This document shows, piece after piece, positions 22,258 through 34,631 of a DNA stretch of 64,000 nt. Source of the stretch: Lomentospora prolificans (lineage: Eukaryota; Ascomycota; Sordariomycetes; Microascales; Microascaceae); the NCBI GenBank assembly GCA_029532625.1, contig JARFXM010000009.1:2232001-2296000 (forward strand). Direction: 5' to 3'. Both the position numbers and the translations under genes were made by a program. Below the pieces are notes generated by a model, which saw only the letters and a list, made by a program, of their open reading frames with translations, made no database searches and was not told the origin of the DNA. Each line of letters opens with the position of its first letter. Position 1 is the stretch's first letter.

Positions 22258-23322
22258 TTAGTCCCTCCACTTGATATACACTTCGTCCGTCCTAAACCGT
22301 TGCGTACAAACAGTGTCTTTTAGAGGGGTACGGAACCCCGTCTCGTAGGCTAGGAGTCCCGCATGGGCGATCATGATGCCATTGTCTATGCAAAACCTCT
22401 CGTCCGTAGCGTAGACGCTGCCTCCCCTGTCCTTTGCCATAGCGCCCATCATGTCCTGCAACCTCTCGTTGCAGCCGACGCCGCCGACGATGAGCACCTG
22501 CGTGCTCCCCACGTGCGCCATGGCCCTCTCGGTGATCTCCACAAGCATGGCAAAAACGGTTTCCTGCAAGGTGAAGCAGAGGTCCTCGGGCGTGAAGGTC
22601 TGCTTCCCCGCGGCCTCGTCGGCCTTCATCTGGGCGGCGAGGATGTCGGCGGACGCGAGGATGCCGGAGAAGGAGCAGTCCATGCCCTTGACAGCGTAGG
22701 GCAGGTCGAGGAGCTTGGAGCCCTTTTTCGCGAGCTGCTCGATGTTGTAGCCGGGGGCGGGGTCGTTGCTGATGTGGAGGGTGCGGGCGAAGCGGTCAAG
22801 GCAGTTGCCGACGGCGATGTCGAGGGTCTCGCCAAAGATCCTGTAGCGGCGCTCGGCGTAGGCGATGACCTGGGTGTTGCCGCCGCTGACGTAGAGGACG
22901 ACGGGGTTGTCGGCGCCGGTGATGGTGCGGCCCATCTCGATGTGGCCGACGCAGTGGTTCACGCCGACGAGAGGCTTCCCCCAGAGGAGGGAGAGGGCGC
23001 GGGCGCCGATGGCGACACTGGTGAGGGGGGCGCCCATGCCGGGGCCCTGGGTGAAGCAGACGCAGTCGATGTCGTCAACGGAGACGCCGGCTTTAGCGAG
23101 GGCCTCGAGGGCGATGGGGACAAAGTAGGAACGGTGGTGCTTAGCAGTGTCTTTGGGGAGGAAGCCGGTGCCCGGTGGGGAGACGAAGGTGTGGCGGATG
23201 TTGGAGAGGATGGTGACGGTGGGGTTGGAGACGGGGCCGGAGTGGTGGATTATGCCTATGCCGAGCTTGTTGGCGGAGCCTTCGCAGCCGATGGCGATTC
23301 GGCCTTCTTTCTTTTTGGACAT
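22258..23322 (-). CDS. KAE1: tRNA N6-threonylcarbamoyladenosine synthase catalytic subunit Kae1 (KEOPS/EKC)
   Basis: A single exon gives 354 residues. Kae1 transfers the threonylcarbamoyl group to A37 of ANN-decoding tRNAs and is the catalytic core of the KEOPS/EKC complex. The ASKHA-fold signatures are present: the N-terminal strand IAIGCEGSANKLGIGI, then CFTQGPGMGAPL, then metal-binding His123 and His127 in NHCVGHIEMGR. After these come VLYVSGGNTQVI, the GETLDIAVGNCLDRFAR segment, and the C-terminal DNGIMIAHAG with its conserved Asp. The short N-terminus without a presequence separates it from the mitochondrial paralogue Qri7, so a cytosolic/nuclear location is expected. Length is typical of the family. 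The GC-rich codon use produces a long spurious frame on the opposite strand. I see no intron. Confidence 0.95.
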   Translation of the reverse strand: MSKKKEGRIAIGCEGSANKLGIGIIHHSGPVSNPTVTILSNIRHTFVSPPGTGFLPKDTAKHHRSYFVPIALEALAKAGVSVDDIDCVCFTQGPGMGAPLTSVAIGARALSLLWGKPLVGVNHCVGHIEMGRTITGADNPVVLYVSGGNTQVIAYAERRYRIFGETLDIAVGNCLDRFARTLHISNDPAPGYNIEQLAKKGSKLLDLPYAVKGMDCSFSGILASADILAAQMKADEAAGKQTFTPEDLCFTLQETVFAMLVEITERAMAHVGSTQVLIVGGVGCNERLQDMMGAMAKDRGGSVYATDERFCIDNGIMIAHAGLLAYETGFRTPLKDTVCTQRFRTDEVYIKWRD

Positions 23323-25065
23323 GGTCGGCAGCTTAAGTGGGTGGTCGTATGAAGGGTCGTTTGCAAGATGATGAAGTTCACGGGTCTATGACGACAGACG
23401 TCTGGCTGCGACGGACCGCCGGAGGTATCGTGAATCGGGAAGAACCACGGCCAGTTTCCTCGAATAAAACGGTACTGGCTAATTCAAAACTGGCGCTATT
23501 GTATAGTTCCATCAAGAGAACACCCCTCTCAACATTAAAAGCGTCTCCTGTCACCGGGTCAATCTCTTGGTCCAGTCCGACATCAATGGTTCGGCGGGGC
23601 ACTCGCGAAAGAAAAAGATCGTTGGACCCTTGCCAGCTTGGATCAATGGAGGGGTATCCTACAGTTGATCCATGTATTTTTCCATGGTGGGGTTCCCTGA
23701 GCTTGGCTGCCCTCTACTTGTACTTCATAGAACAGCCAGGCGACTGGCCGCGCGCGGGTGCCAGCCAGGCTAGCCAGCGCCCGAGAACCCAGACCCGCCA
23801 GCCTCCTTGTTCACCGTAGGAACAGGGGTCGTCCACTAAGACCAGCGCATTTCACGCCAAGGGACATGATTTTCCCCCACAAGAAAAAAGTCGTAATGTG
23901 CAAAAAATTACTGCACCAAAGTTGCAATTACATAATCCCCCGCCCCGCCGTTCAACCTCCAACAAAGAAGGTCTTGGCCGGGAAGCTTCCTGGACGGCAA
24001 GGCGCTCCGGCGGCCAATTTTTGGAAACACACACACACACACACACATCATCATCCGCCCACAACAATTGTTCGTTGTTCCCTTGTCAACCATTTTTTTT
24101 TCTTTGTTCTCCTCTGCTAGAATCTCTCTCTGGCTCTTCTACGTGCTTGCCATCATGGAGTTTTCTAACATTCCTTAACGCTCTTCCCATAAGCACAACT
24201 GCTATCGGGGTTTTAAGTGCCTTGGATATCCGGCATGATGCGGCAGGGTAAGCAACATTGGTTCAGCCGTCTCTTCAGCCCTTTTCTTGCCCAAAGCTAA
24301 CTTTTGGACTGCTTGCAGACTTCACTCAATACATACTATTTCTTGCGCCGAGTAGCTGATCCATGAGAACATGTTGGAGGTAATCACACATTGCATTCTA
24401 TGCCTTGACTCACCTCCTCCATTTAAGGTCACCCGACATACACTGCATACAATGTTCCCTGCCTATACCCGACAGAGCTCAATAGCCCGAAACACCTTGC
24501 AATCCCTGGCAGTCATACCACACCGGTAATCCCTAGGCGGCTACATATACCCGTACTTCTGAAGGCGGCGGCACAGGCATGTGCTCGACAAGTAGTCGAG
24601 ATGCTCGATTCAGCCGTCGAAAAAGGCCACCAGCCGCTCACGCAGTGAGCAAGCCCAGAGTGAATTGTCTAGACGAGGATTACATAGTTGATGGAATGGA
24701 ATGTAAGTTTGGCATTATATACACTTTCTTATTCATTTCTTCTATGGCTTCCCCTGTGGCGCGCTTCCGCCGCCCCTCTCTGACCCTTTGCCCACCTGCC
24801 TGGGTCGTTCTTTCAATCATACACAAATATATACTGGTACATTCGAGGGCTGACCTTCTCCCCTCTTCTCTATCAGGCCCACCGAACCAGAAAAGCTGTT
24901 CGTCAAACGTCGAAAAGTTTAACGGCTTGACTCCACCGCGGCCTCTGGTCTCGCGGGATTAAAATATGCCGGTCTGTCAGTGGGACAGATTCGGGTTATG
25001 TGTTATAAGAGTAGGGATGATGGATCCACCGCCACGTTCGGCGGAAGACCTAGCGGCAGAGTTGC
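23323..25065. other. 1.7 kb upstream of KAE1 and downstream of EPL1 without a supported gene
   Basis: It holds a CA dinucleotide repeat (24027-24047), a T-rich tract near 24091-24103, and short frames without domain or splice support, including 23758-24120 and 24579-24962. The first few hundred bases are the KAE1 promoter. Confidence 0.55.
24027..24047. repeat. (AC)n microsatellite
   Basis: About ten uninterrupted AC units in the region upstream of KAE1. Confidence 0.95.
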
Positions 25066-26974
25066 TCAAGAGGGCGGTCGGCTCTGTTGCTGGGCTTGTG
25101 GCTGAGCCTGCTGAGCCGCCTGGACCTGTTGCTGTGCATGAGGTGAGCTACTCGCTGGTTCTATTGCTGAGAATTCTTTGGGCCTCTTCCACATGAAGTT
25201 GGGAAGGGGTATTGTTGATCGGAAGCGCAGGGCTGTGGTGTTAAAGGGGTCTACCTCATAGACAGGTGTGTCGTCATCCTCATCGGAGTCGTACTTCCAC
25301 CTGTCAGAGGAGGAGTCGAGTAGTCCTCGCGATGCGAGACCTCGCCTATCTATCCAGAGCCTTCCTAGACGGCCAATACGGCGACGGAAAGCGGGATGGC
25401 GGGGCGGCTGGGCAAGTTCCTTAGCTCCACCCGCCTTGAACTGGAAAACGGGAAGCTTTTCTACAATGGGGGATGGCGGCTCTTCGTCGATATCCATCGA
25501 GTCGGAAGCGCTGGAGGCCGGTGGGGTCATGAGATACTGCATCTTGGCCGGCCGGAACTTGATCTCCTCCATACGTTGATCGTCTGGTGGAGAAAGAGGT
25601 CCCATGGTAAGATCCACATACTCCTGGTTCCACTGGCGGTGATAGTGAACCTTGTTTTCCAGATCCAGCCGCAGCTCGTTCTCCTTCTCGGCGAGTTTGT
25701 CCTCCAAGAGAACCAACTCTGGTTCTGACGGCCTCGTGTCCGGTCGGGCGGGTACACTCTTAGGTCCACTGGGAGGCTTCTGAAGGGCGGGGACCTCTGC
25801 AGCTTTCCTCTTTTGAGGCTGGCGGAAAGTTAGCACTGGCACGGAAACGTGCGGGGCTCGACTGTATCTTACCTTCTGGTGGATAAGGTCCTCGTCCTCG
25901 CCCTTGATACCGAGCCGGATCTTCATGCTCTTGAACCTCTGCCTCTGCTCGAAGATGCTCCTCTCAAAGTTCATCAGCTCACGCTTGAGTAGTTCTCGTT
26001 CACGTGAAAGTACGATGAGCTGTCGACCTTCCTCCAGCTCGCGGCGCAATTTCTTCAGCTTCTCTGCACTCTGTACGTCACGAGCTCTTGTCTTGCGCGT
26101 TTGCCTGGCCTCTCTCCTCCTGAAACAGACATAGGGGTCCATATCATCGCTCTCGGGATGGGTCTCGAACTTGAGAGACGGGTGGATGGACGTGTTGCCA
26201 CATTCAACTCTACGGGACTTCCAGTACTCGTAGATAGCTTTGGCGTGGGGTATAATCTGAGAGGAAGCTAGAGAGTTCAGAGAGGGCACCATGGCGTCGT
26301 ACGCCACCACGGTATTGTCAACAGATGCAAATGGCGTCTGAGCGGATGCTGTCTCCTCAAACACGTCCATTATCCTCTCAAAGTCATCCTCGGACATGAC
26401 CTCCGCTGCCGCCTTCTTACTATTATACTGTTTGAGGAACTCATCGTCCTCCGTTGTCATATCGTACTGACATGACACGCATTCCTCTACCGTTTGCGAG
26501 AAACGGATGTAGGACTGGGGTCCTGAAAAACGCGCCGGATAGAGCTCGTCATAGTTGACTTTGCTCGGTTGGGGAGGCGGCACAGGAATCTCCTGGTCAT
26601 TACTAGTACCGGCCTCTTTCAGAATAGTCTGAAGATGGATTTCCTACAGTCGTCCGTTAGCTTTCGGATATACACTATCGGATAATGCTTGGGCGATCTG
26701 GGGCGCGGCAGACAACTTGCGATGGCAAGTTCCGCTCGAATGCATCAAATATCACGTGATGTTCCACGTGATATAAGGACATATCATGGGATATCAGGGG
26801 GTGAAAAGGTGATAGAAACAAACGTACATTTTCCTCGGCTTGTTCGACACCAGTTGCGATTTGGTTATCGGTTGTAAGAGCATCGTAATCGCTCCGGTCG
26901 ATTTGGTCTTCCCGGTGCACCCCAAGAGGAGTCTTGGGGCTGAGTTTCTTCACTCGCACCTTCCTCGTGGACAT
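25066..26974 (-). CDS. EPL1: Enhancer-of-polycomb-like protein Epl1, NuA4 scaffold subunit
   Basis: Three exons on the minus strand, 26974-26828, 26643-25873 and 25818-25066, give 556 residues. Epl1 anchors Esa1 and Yng2 in the NuA4/Piccolo histone H4 acetyltransferase. The N-terminus is Lys/Arg-rich (MSTRKVRVKKLSPKTPLGV). The EPL1 domain follows, with EIHLQTILKEAG across the first junction, PPPQPSKVNYDELYPARF, and CQYDMTTEDDEFL. Next come YEYWKSRR, DPYVCFRRREARQTRKTRARD, and a coiled-coil (KLKKLRRELEEGRQLIVLSRE). The C-terminus is Gln/Ala-rich. Intron 1 (184 bases) has a GTACGT donor. Intron 2 (25819-25872) is only 54 bases, a multiple of three with no stop, but has a canonical GTAAGA donor, GCTAAC branch and CAG end. 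Removing it restores a smooth coiled-coil exit, so I treat it as spliced. Confidence 0.92.
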
Positions 26975-28215
26975 GGTGGGCTAGGTTCGGGGGAACCCCC
27001 AAAACTTGGCGGAAAATCCGCAAAAAAAGCCGATCAAGTCATGCACGTATGCCAAAGACTTCGATTTATTGAAAAAAATTGATGAATTTCCGTTGTTGAG
27101 GTCGGCTGTTTGATGGTTAAGATGGGCGGCTTTGAGGGCTGACGTTGAGTTGTTTTGCCCCAGCGACAAAATTTTCACGACGCCTGGAGTCGTGTTTCCC
27201 GATGGCGGTGTTTTGGGGGTTATGAGGTACCTCACAATAGTAATTTGGGGAGAGTGGTACTTATGAAACGCTGCGGGGGATTCTTGTCTTCGCTCTTGCC
27301 AGACGACAACTTCTCCTGGGCACCTGCTGTTTCTTTTGGTTGGGGAGATAGGCCCGTGCGCCAGATACCACGTGACTCAGCTTATGGTGGAAAGTTCGGG
27401 CCTGAATCAGTCAAACTCAATAGCATGACATAACAAGTATTAAAATGAGAAGCACCACCAGAGCACATGGTGGCCATTAATCCTTGGATTACATTATCTC
27501 ATATCCACGTGATTAAACTGTTCTTGAAGTTCGGACGGTGCGACCTCTGCGTGAGTTTGGTAAATTCGTGGGACGATTGAAAACTCAATAGCCGACCTAT
27601 TGGACGGCAAGAAGAATCATGCTTCTTCCTTACTCTGCACCCGTCGTTGACTTTTAGAGCTATGCAGCTATGGATCAATGGCCGTCGTTGTGACCCGGAT
27701 AATACGCAGTGCCGGTCCTCCAGGCAGGCAAGGTGATGGTCTGTGCTTGGGCTGATCCATTTTGTGCTCTCTCGCTGGCCCGGCGAGTTCCACTGTTTCA
27801 CTGTGAGCCCCGCCCCCTCCAAAAAGCACTGGAGCGGCAGGCTTCCAGTAAGATTCATGCCCGCCATTTCAGCCCAATTAGAGCCCCTATACCTTGGTAG
27901 TTCGCCGTTTAAAGGAGAACGAGCGGCTGGCTGTGGAGCGTGAGTGGAAAGTGCAAGTGGCACCCCACCATAGATGACAACTGCTCTATCAGCCAGCGAG
28001 GGGAAAGCAACCTAAGTTTTTTGCCTTGTCCGCCCCTAATCGATCTCGTTTGCCGCCTTGGCAGAAACCTTTGTTCCCCTTCTGCGACTATCATAGTGCC
28101 CGTGACGCCCCTTCCAACCTCGGCCTCACGACCGCCATCCACTTACGACAGTATATCCTAACGTTATATTCCGCTTCTTTTTTTCTCCTCGTTTTTTACG
28201 TCTGGACACGCAAAC
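26975..28215. promoter_or_regulatory. Divergent promoter region between EPL1 and CNB1
   Basis: About 1.2 kb between the two starts with no supported gene. CACGTG palindromes lie at 27369-27374 and 27506-27511, and two more lie just inside EPL1 intron 1 (26753-26758 and 26765-26770). A pyrimidine-rich stretch precedes the CNB1 ATG. Confidence 0.5.
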
Positions 28216-29299
28216 ATGGGTAACACGACTAGCGCAGTGTTGGACAACATTGTCCAGGGGTCCAACTGTGAGCATTTTCCTTTGTATTTTTCTTTTCTGC
28301 CCCTCATCTACGTTCAGCCTCGTCTGGCGAGGAGCTAGGCTGACTAGCGAGCACGTGGCCTCGCATCGAGAGATGAATTGCTAATGGATATGGGCTTTCA
28401 GTCGATAGGGAAGAAGTTGACCGACTACGCAAGAGGTTTATGAAGCTCGACAAGGTATGTGGTACTACCTAGGCGACGTCAGGATTGGAGAGAATCCGCC
28501 GATAGGGCTGAAGGCGGGTGAAGAACAAGCTGACCAGGTGTCTGGTGGAGGAATAGGACAACTCTGGAACGATTGAACGCGAAGAGTTCTTGAGCTTGCC
28601 CGCGATATCTTCGAACCCATTGGCGACGAGGTAAGCATATGGCCCTCACGATCCCTTGAGACCCGCAGCCTCGCGCGTTCGGAGGGGGGCGACGCCCGTC
28701 GCATATCGAATCCTTGCTTGGATAGTGGACGGGCCCGCGGAGGTGGTATACTAGGAGCCTAACACACAAGTGTCCCCCCGCAGGATGATTGCCATCTTTG
28801 ACGAAGATGGTGGCGGTGATGTCGACTTCCAGGAGTTCGTCTCCGGCCTCAGCGCCTTCTCCAGCAAGGGGAACAAGGAACAGAAGCTCCAGTTCGCGTT
28901 CAAGGTGTACGATATTGACCGCGACGGCTACATCAGCAACGGCGAGCTCTTCATCGTGCTCAAGATGATGGTGGGCAACAACCTCAAGGACCAGCAGTTG
29001 CAGCAGATTGTCGACAAGACAATAATGGAGGCAGATCTGGATAACGATGGCAAGATTAGTTTTGAGGAGTTCAAGAAGATGGTGGAGAATACGGACGTCA
29101 GCAACAGCATGACTTTGGGTGAGTTTCTTCTTGCATACCGCGTGGGAGATTGGCCATGGCCGAGGAGATATCGGCGCGGTACTCCTCCATTCCTAGCCAC
29201 ATTCCAGAACAACCATCCTGCCCCTCTCGCATCAACCTCGAGCTTCCCTTCACATCTCCTAGCACTCTCACTCTAACACCTCTTCCAGACAACTTCTAA
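28216..29299 (+). CDS. CNB1: Calcineurin regulatory subunit B
   Basis: Five exons, 28216-28267, 28402-28454, 28557-28630, 28784-29118 and 29289-29299, give 174 residues, the standard calcineurin B length. The protein is the Ca2+-sensing subunit that, with calmodulin, activates the PP2B catalytic subunit and so the Crz1 pathway. The start MGNTTSA is an N-myristoylation signal. Four EF-hand loops are visible: D34-K-D-N-S-G (built across an intron), DEDGGGDVDFQE, DIDRDGYISNGE and DLDNDGKISFEE. The last exon has only 11 bases and encodes the final DNF. All introns have canonical donors (GTGAGC, GTATGT, GTAAGC, GTGAGT) and CAG or TAG acceptors, and all phases agree. It shares its promoter side with EPL1. 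Confidence 0.95.
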
Positions 29300-32200
29300 G
29301 AGATGAGAACGATTTACATAGCGGCATGATGACTTGGATCGCAATAACTGCTTTGAATGTTTGTTTGGACGCTGAACGAAATTGGAGCTGGGCGGTCGTG
29401 CTTCCGGGAAACGCTTGGCTCAAACGACTTCTGATTCTTTCTTTTCCTTGATTTTCTCTGTTTGTTAAACCCAACACCCGCAATACCTACTCCTGGTTTG
29501 GCGCCTAGTAGATCAACAGATAAGGGATATGAATTTATGATATGGCATACAATGGTCAATGCCATGATATCGAAACACGCAGCACGAGTTTCACCCGCCT
29601 TCCGCGATCCGCCTCATGTTGTTCCGAGATATGTTACCTATCAGTTATGACCCGTATGTTCATCGTTTCTTCGGCATAGTTCCGCCAACCTCGATTTTTC
29701 TTTTTTCTTTTGTCGTTCCGTTGTTTTGCATGGATTGGATGAGGCATCATTCATCATTCTACGCCTCTCCACACCTACACGGCAAGAGGCTGGCGTGTGG
29801 TGTCCTGCATTGGCCCCATACCGCGTGCATCGCAGGAACGGGCTCGGCGACCGCTCAGTCCGAACCGATGGCGCATGTCTTCGGACCACGGCAGGTGCAG
29901 TTAATGGGATGCTCGGCACCAGACAGTTCGAATCCATTGGATCGCAATTACGGTTGTCGGTGTGGCAGCCGAACCCTAAAATACCTGTACGTGCAAAAGA
30001 GACCGTGTCCCAAACAATTAGGCGATTTGCAAACGGACAAGGTTTCAGCTCGCATCGACGATTGAGTGGCTGCAGAACCCTTTGCTCGGTCTTATGCTGC
30101 TCAGCCACCCCGCTTACACCTGTGAGCAAGGACTCGGAGTTTTCCTCCTGTGGTCCGGTTCTGGTTCGGAACAAAGATGAGGGGAAAAATAAAAAACGGG
30201 ATGTTAAGCTAGAATCAGATTGCGATGTTGCCGCGTCTGATGAGGGCTATATTAATTAGATCCTCTTTATGATCTACGCTTTCCAGACATGCAAATATGG
30301 AAGCTGCCGTTCTTTATTGTTATCCCTATCCTACTATAACTGCGCGACATAGAAGCTTTCATTCTTGGTTTCGAAACACATAGTCCCCTATTTCCTTATG
30401 GCCGACCCAATCCAGGGGTGAAAACATGCTGCTCTCCTTTTATCCCGAGAACTTTCAAAACTGGGTTCGCGTGCAACCGGCATGAAGACTGTCCGAAGAG
30501 ACCAGCCAGAAATCCATAACCGGGTTTTCAGAACAGTCAGAGAAACTATAGCGTAATGATCAATGCCGAACCCTAATCCAAGGGGCGTGAAGGGAGAGAG
30601 AGGGAGGACCGTCCTTGTCGGGCCAGGGACGACATCTTCCCCGGCGTGGCAAGCTGCACCCAAAGCTGGTAGGGAGTTTCGAGAGTGCTTGTTCTGAGGC
30701 CCTCTCTTGCCCGCTGGATTGGAGCAGCGAAATAATAGAATGTTCATGCGGAGAGTGGTTCAGACCCGTCTACCGACGTTGCAGTGCCACTGCATGAGGG
30801 AGAAAACAGAGAGACCGGCATTCCGACGCTTTCTCCTTGTGCCTCGCCGCCCATGGCCCCGGGCCCCGGGTCCACTTGGGCAACCTCCAATGATTTTGAA
30901 GGTGTTCCTTCCGATACACGGGTTCTGAAGCAACAGCAGTCTAGACTCTAGACTTCAGAAGGAAGGAGGATGCGCAGGGCCAGCGGCAGATGCAGAGAAT
31001 ATCTCTACGTAACGCTTAACGGGCCATATTATAGGCCCCACGCGCATCACTGATCTCCGAGGTGGGTTTTGAACCCCTCCACCCATGGACAGGGAATATT
31101 CAGTACAAGTAACCACCAAGCCAGGGATCCTTTCTGGAAAGATGAGAAGAAGAAAAAAAAAAAAGAAGAAAAAAAGGCAACGGGGAAAGCTCTAGAACAT
31201 GGGTTGGATGGCACCACTCTCGCCTTGCGTTGATACCTAAACACGGAGGAGATGGAGTTGAACTTTTGCTAGCCAGGGTGATCATGTTTGGGCACCAGGG
31301 GCACCAAGGAAGAGCGCGCGCATGTCGGCCATGCTTTTTCTTTAGGATTATTTCCCTCAAGGTACGGGTCATGAAGGCATGGGGAGAAGGAGGGCGTGGC
31401 TCGGGGGAGGGGTCGAGGCCTGATGACGAGTCGATGAAGCAGCCTCATTCTTGGTTTGATTTGGAAGTGAACGATGGGGCAGAGCCCATCCCCAGTTTGT
31501 CCAAGTCCCCAAGCAATCGGTGAGATTGCCCACCCGGTCCCCGCGCCTACACCGGTTCCCACTCTGAATAAAGGCATGACCCCATCTCTCTCTGGAGGTC
31601 CTCTTTTCGATATCGCAACCTTGCTGGGAGGTTGGCACCGCACTCTACTTGAGACTGCTTAGCGCCTGCCACCAGGGGCGTGTGTAGGAGTTTGGGGCGG
31701 CGTTCGGGACCGATTGGCGAAGAGAAAGACGGGGCAAATGACTTTTCTGGGCATGGTGCTGTTCAGGATTGCCGGCGTTCATTCTCTTTTCCAAGGGTCA
31801 AACAAGGAAGGAAAAAAAAAGGAAAGAAAGAAGAAAAGAAAGCAGGGGCATCCCCGGGACGGGCACAGCTCGGAGCTCTGGGGGCTTCCCTGCAGTGGCC
31901 GCCCTGCTCGCTGGCTTGTCGTCATCCGGTTGCCAACCCTTCACCCAGACACTGGAGCATGTTCCCTTGTGACTCCCGGTTACTAGTTGTGACTTGCGTA
32001 TGTTCCAGAACCAAATCAGGCCGGGAGGGGAAGAAAAACCAGGCCCGGAGGGGAAGAAAAAAGACAGGAGATGCAAAGGATCGGGAGCTTGGGCCAGCAA
32101 TAGACCAGAACTGGGGCGGTGCTGGGTCAGTCAGTTGTTAGGCCAGCCAGCTGTAGCAACCCAGGAGTGGTGGTGCCACGCAGAGTCCTGCTTTCATAGG

Positions 32201-32391
32201 AGGATCAGGTCTTCGCGTCTCATGTTGGGAAAAAGGGAAGCGTAGAGAAGTTAAAGGAACTACCCCCCATGGTCTCGCGATATAATTAGCGTAGTCCGTT
32301 CTTGCCGAATCTCTTTTCAGCGGCCTGCTACTAAACTTGAGCCAAATACGAAACGCCTTGGGGGGAGGAGAGAGGAGCGGTTCTCCTGCTA

Positions 32392-32442
32392 AAAAAAGAA
32401 AATACAATAAAAATAAAAATAAAAAAAGTAAAAATAAAAAAA
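32392..32442. repeat. A-rich low-complexity tract (AAAAAT-like units)
   Basis: About 50 bases of A runs broken by single T, C or G, with several AAAAAT units. Confidence 0.85.
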
Positions 32443-33596
32443 AAGACGTTGGACTGAGGATACCCTCGCTCATGAGCAGCCTGGCGGTGGCGCACGGCAG
32501 ATTTTCTCGACGGCCGCAAGCTTCTGGCTGCCCTACGAGAATGACAGGACGGTATCCTCTTGCCGCCTTCCTTTCTTGGCCGTTGAGCAAACAGATATTG
32601 GAGGTGAAGCAGGGGTCATACCTGTACAGAGTGGAGGGGGCTTCTCCAGCTCCAGCAGCACATGGAACTCTAGCGCGCATTCCTCCAAGTATTCATCGTG
32701 GAAAGCCCCGGGGGGCCGCCAAGGAAACGTCAACGAAAAGTAGCTTCAAGTATACTGGGAACCAAAGCCTGGCTGGCTGGCATTGGCATCACTGGCCAGG
32801 CCGTGGCGTCGTGGACTACCACATAGGCCCCTGGCCTGGCACCTCCAGTCTGGATGAAGGGGGAGCCAGCGGAGGGAACCGGAATCTCTGTTTCCCCCTT
32901 CTTCGTCCGTAAGAGACGAACCGCCAGCCAGGCCATGATGCTGACCAGAAGAATTCCATAATACTTGCCTGGCTATTATTATGATTAGTATTGTTATCAT
33001 GATTAGATTAGAAGGCCAGGCCACTTACACGCCCCCCTCTCCACAATGGCTGGCGAGCGTGGCAGGGCCGGCGAACATCAAGACACATCCAGAGCCACTC
33101 GGCTAGGAAAAAAATACAGGTACATGTAGATATTAGGAAGCTCGAGATCGCCAGATGAACAGTGTGTTTATCGGGGGAGAAAGCGGATGAAACAGACCCG
33201 GTGAAGTCGGTCATTTCCGAGCATTGCCCCCTTTCAGGAAGGAAGAAGCCTCATCTAATCTCGCCGACGAAAAGTCGAAATACCGGGTTGGCCAGCGTTG
33301 GTGTTGGTGTTAGAGTGTTTTAGTGTTTTAGAGGGGGGTCGGCGGTCGCACCAGGAAAATGCGCGTGCCCGGTGGAAGTCAACGTGCCAAGGCCCTACTA
33401 ACACCAAAACTATCGTTGGCGTGCTTCCTCCATTGATCGAGATTGCCATGCTTGTACTAGTATGGAAGTTGATCAAGCCAGGCGATCCTCCGGCGGGCAG
33501 CCAGGCTGATAATTGCCCACCCATTCCCCCGATGAAGAATTTTTGGCGGAATGGTGGCAGCCAGCCAGCCATGTGGCCAGCGGCGACACTCTTCAA

Positions 33597-33617
33597 GGCT
33601 GGCTGGCTGGCTGGCTG
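33597..33617. repeat. (GGCT)n tetranucleotide microsatellite
   Basis: Five tandem GGCT units, within a wider patch rich in GGCTGG and CCAGCC steps. Confidence 0.9.
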
Positions 33618-34585
33618 TTCCACCACGTTCTCCTTGGTGCTGGATGGCGTGCCTGGCGCTGGTTCAGGTCCAGTATAATAACAACAGCTGGCGCACGGCT
33701 GGCCCTGGCCACTGACGGTTCTGTTTGAACAGCTGGCCAGCTAGCCAGCTAGCGGCCATGGCCAACCAAAATACAGCCTGGCAGCCAGGCCATTGAGCCA
33801 GCCAGCCAGCGGTGTGATCGCCAGCCATGGCAGCTCTGGGGGATTTGGATCGCCGCCACTAATCAACCGTCGGGCTAAACTGGATGCAGGTACCGTCCCG
33901 GTGGGGGAGAGCACACGCTTAATAGCGCATACCAATAGATCAAGTGACGCATCACCGTTTTCTTGGCAACCTGAGCCACAGATCACAGATCATAGTGCGA
34001 TCCGAAGTGGCCATCCGTCGAATTTCAATTTCTCGGCTTTGCACCACCCAAAAAAAAAGAAGAAGAAAAAAAGGTAGAAAAAAAAAAGAAACAAAAAGCA
34101 AATACGAAGTATGATACCGCCAGCCGTGAATTGGACTTGCCGAGACCCAATCATGTCTAGAGGGCTGCTGAGTAGCCAGCTCCCCTCCATTAACGATGAA
34201 CTGCCCTCCCACCCGCAGCATCCGAAGCTGATATCTATCCAAGTATCAAATCCGAATCCACGGTCCAGCCGCTCGCGATCCATCCCATCGCCTCCAAGTA
34301 CCGAGTAGAACTTGATATTTTCCTCTTGGCTAGTTGCGACAAAAGAATAAACGAAAGCCAGAGCGAGCCACCGGACCGGGACTCCTCTAGCGATGCAACG
34401 GCGCCAGTCGTCGATTCCATCCACGGATGTCTGCGCTAGTTCGTCGTCGGCTTCATCAGCTCCGCCCAGCGTTCCTCTTCAATGTTCCTATTCGTCCTTG
34501 CCTGGCATTGTGGCATTGCACTAGCGCACTTCCTTTTGTGCACCACTCTAGAGGAGTTCCGAGAACCCGGTCTCCAAACAGGAAA

Positions 34586-34631
34586 AGGAAGATAAAAGAA
34601 TAATAAGAAAATAAAAATAATAATAATAAAG
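34586..34631. repeat. A/T-rich AAT/AAAT low-complexity tract
   Basis: Runs of AATAAT, AAAATAAAAAT and ATAATAATAATAA make a simple-sequence tract. Confidence 0.8.

Noticed and set aside
22363..23352. 329-residue plus-strand frame opposite KAE1
   Set aside because: It is a Gly/Ala/Val/Glu-rich mirror of the GC-rich KAE1 codons with no domain, and the minus strand carries every Kae1 motif.
29920..29945. Possible tRNA T loop (GTTCGAATCC)
   Set aside because: The flanking bases do not pair as a T stem, and no A box or acceptor stem is visible.
29641..30259. Two overlapping 177-residue frames on opposite strands
   Set aside because: Each is the mirror of the other, with mixed composition and no recognisable motif; CNB1 ends just before them.
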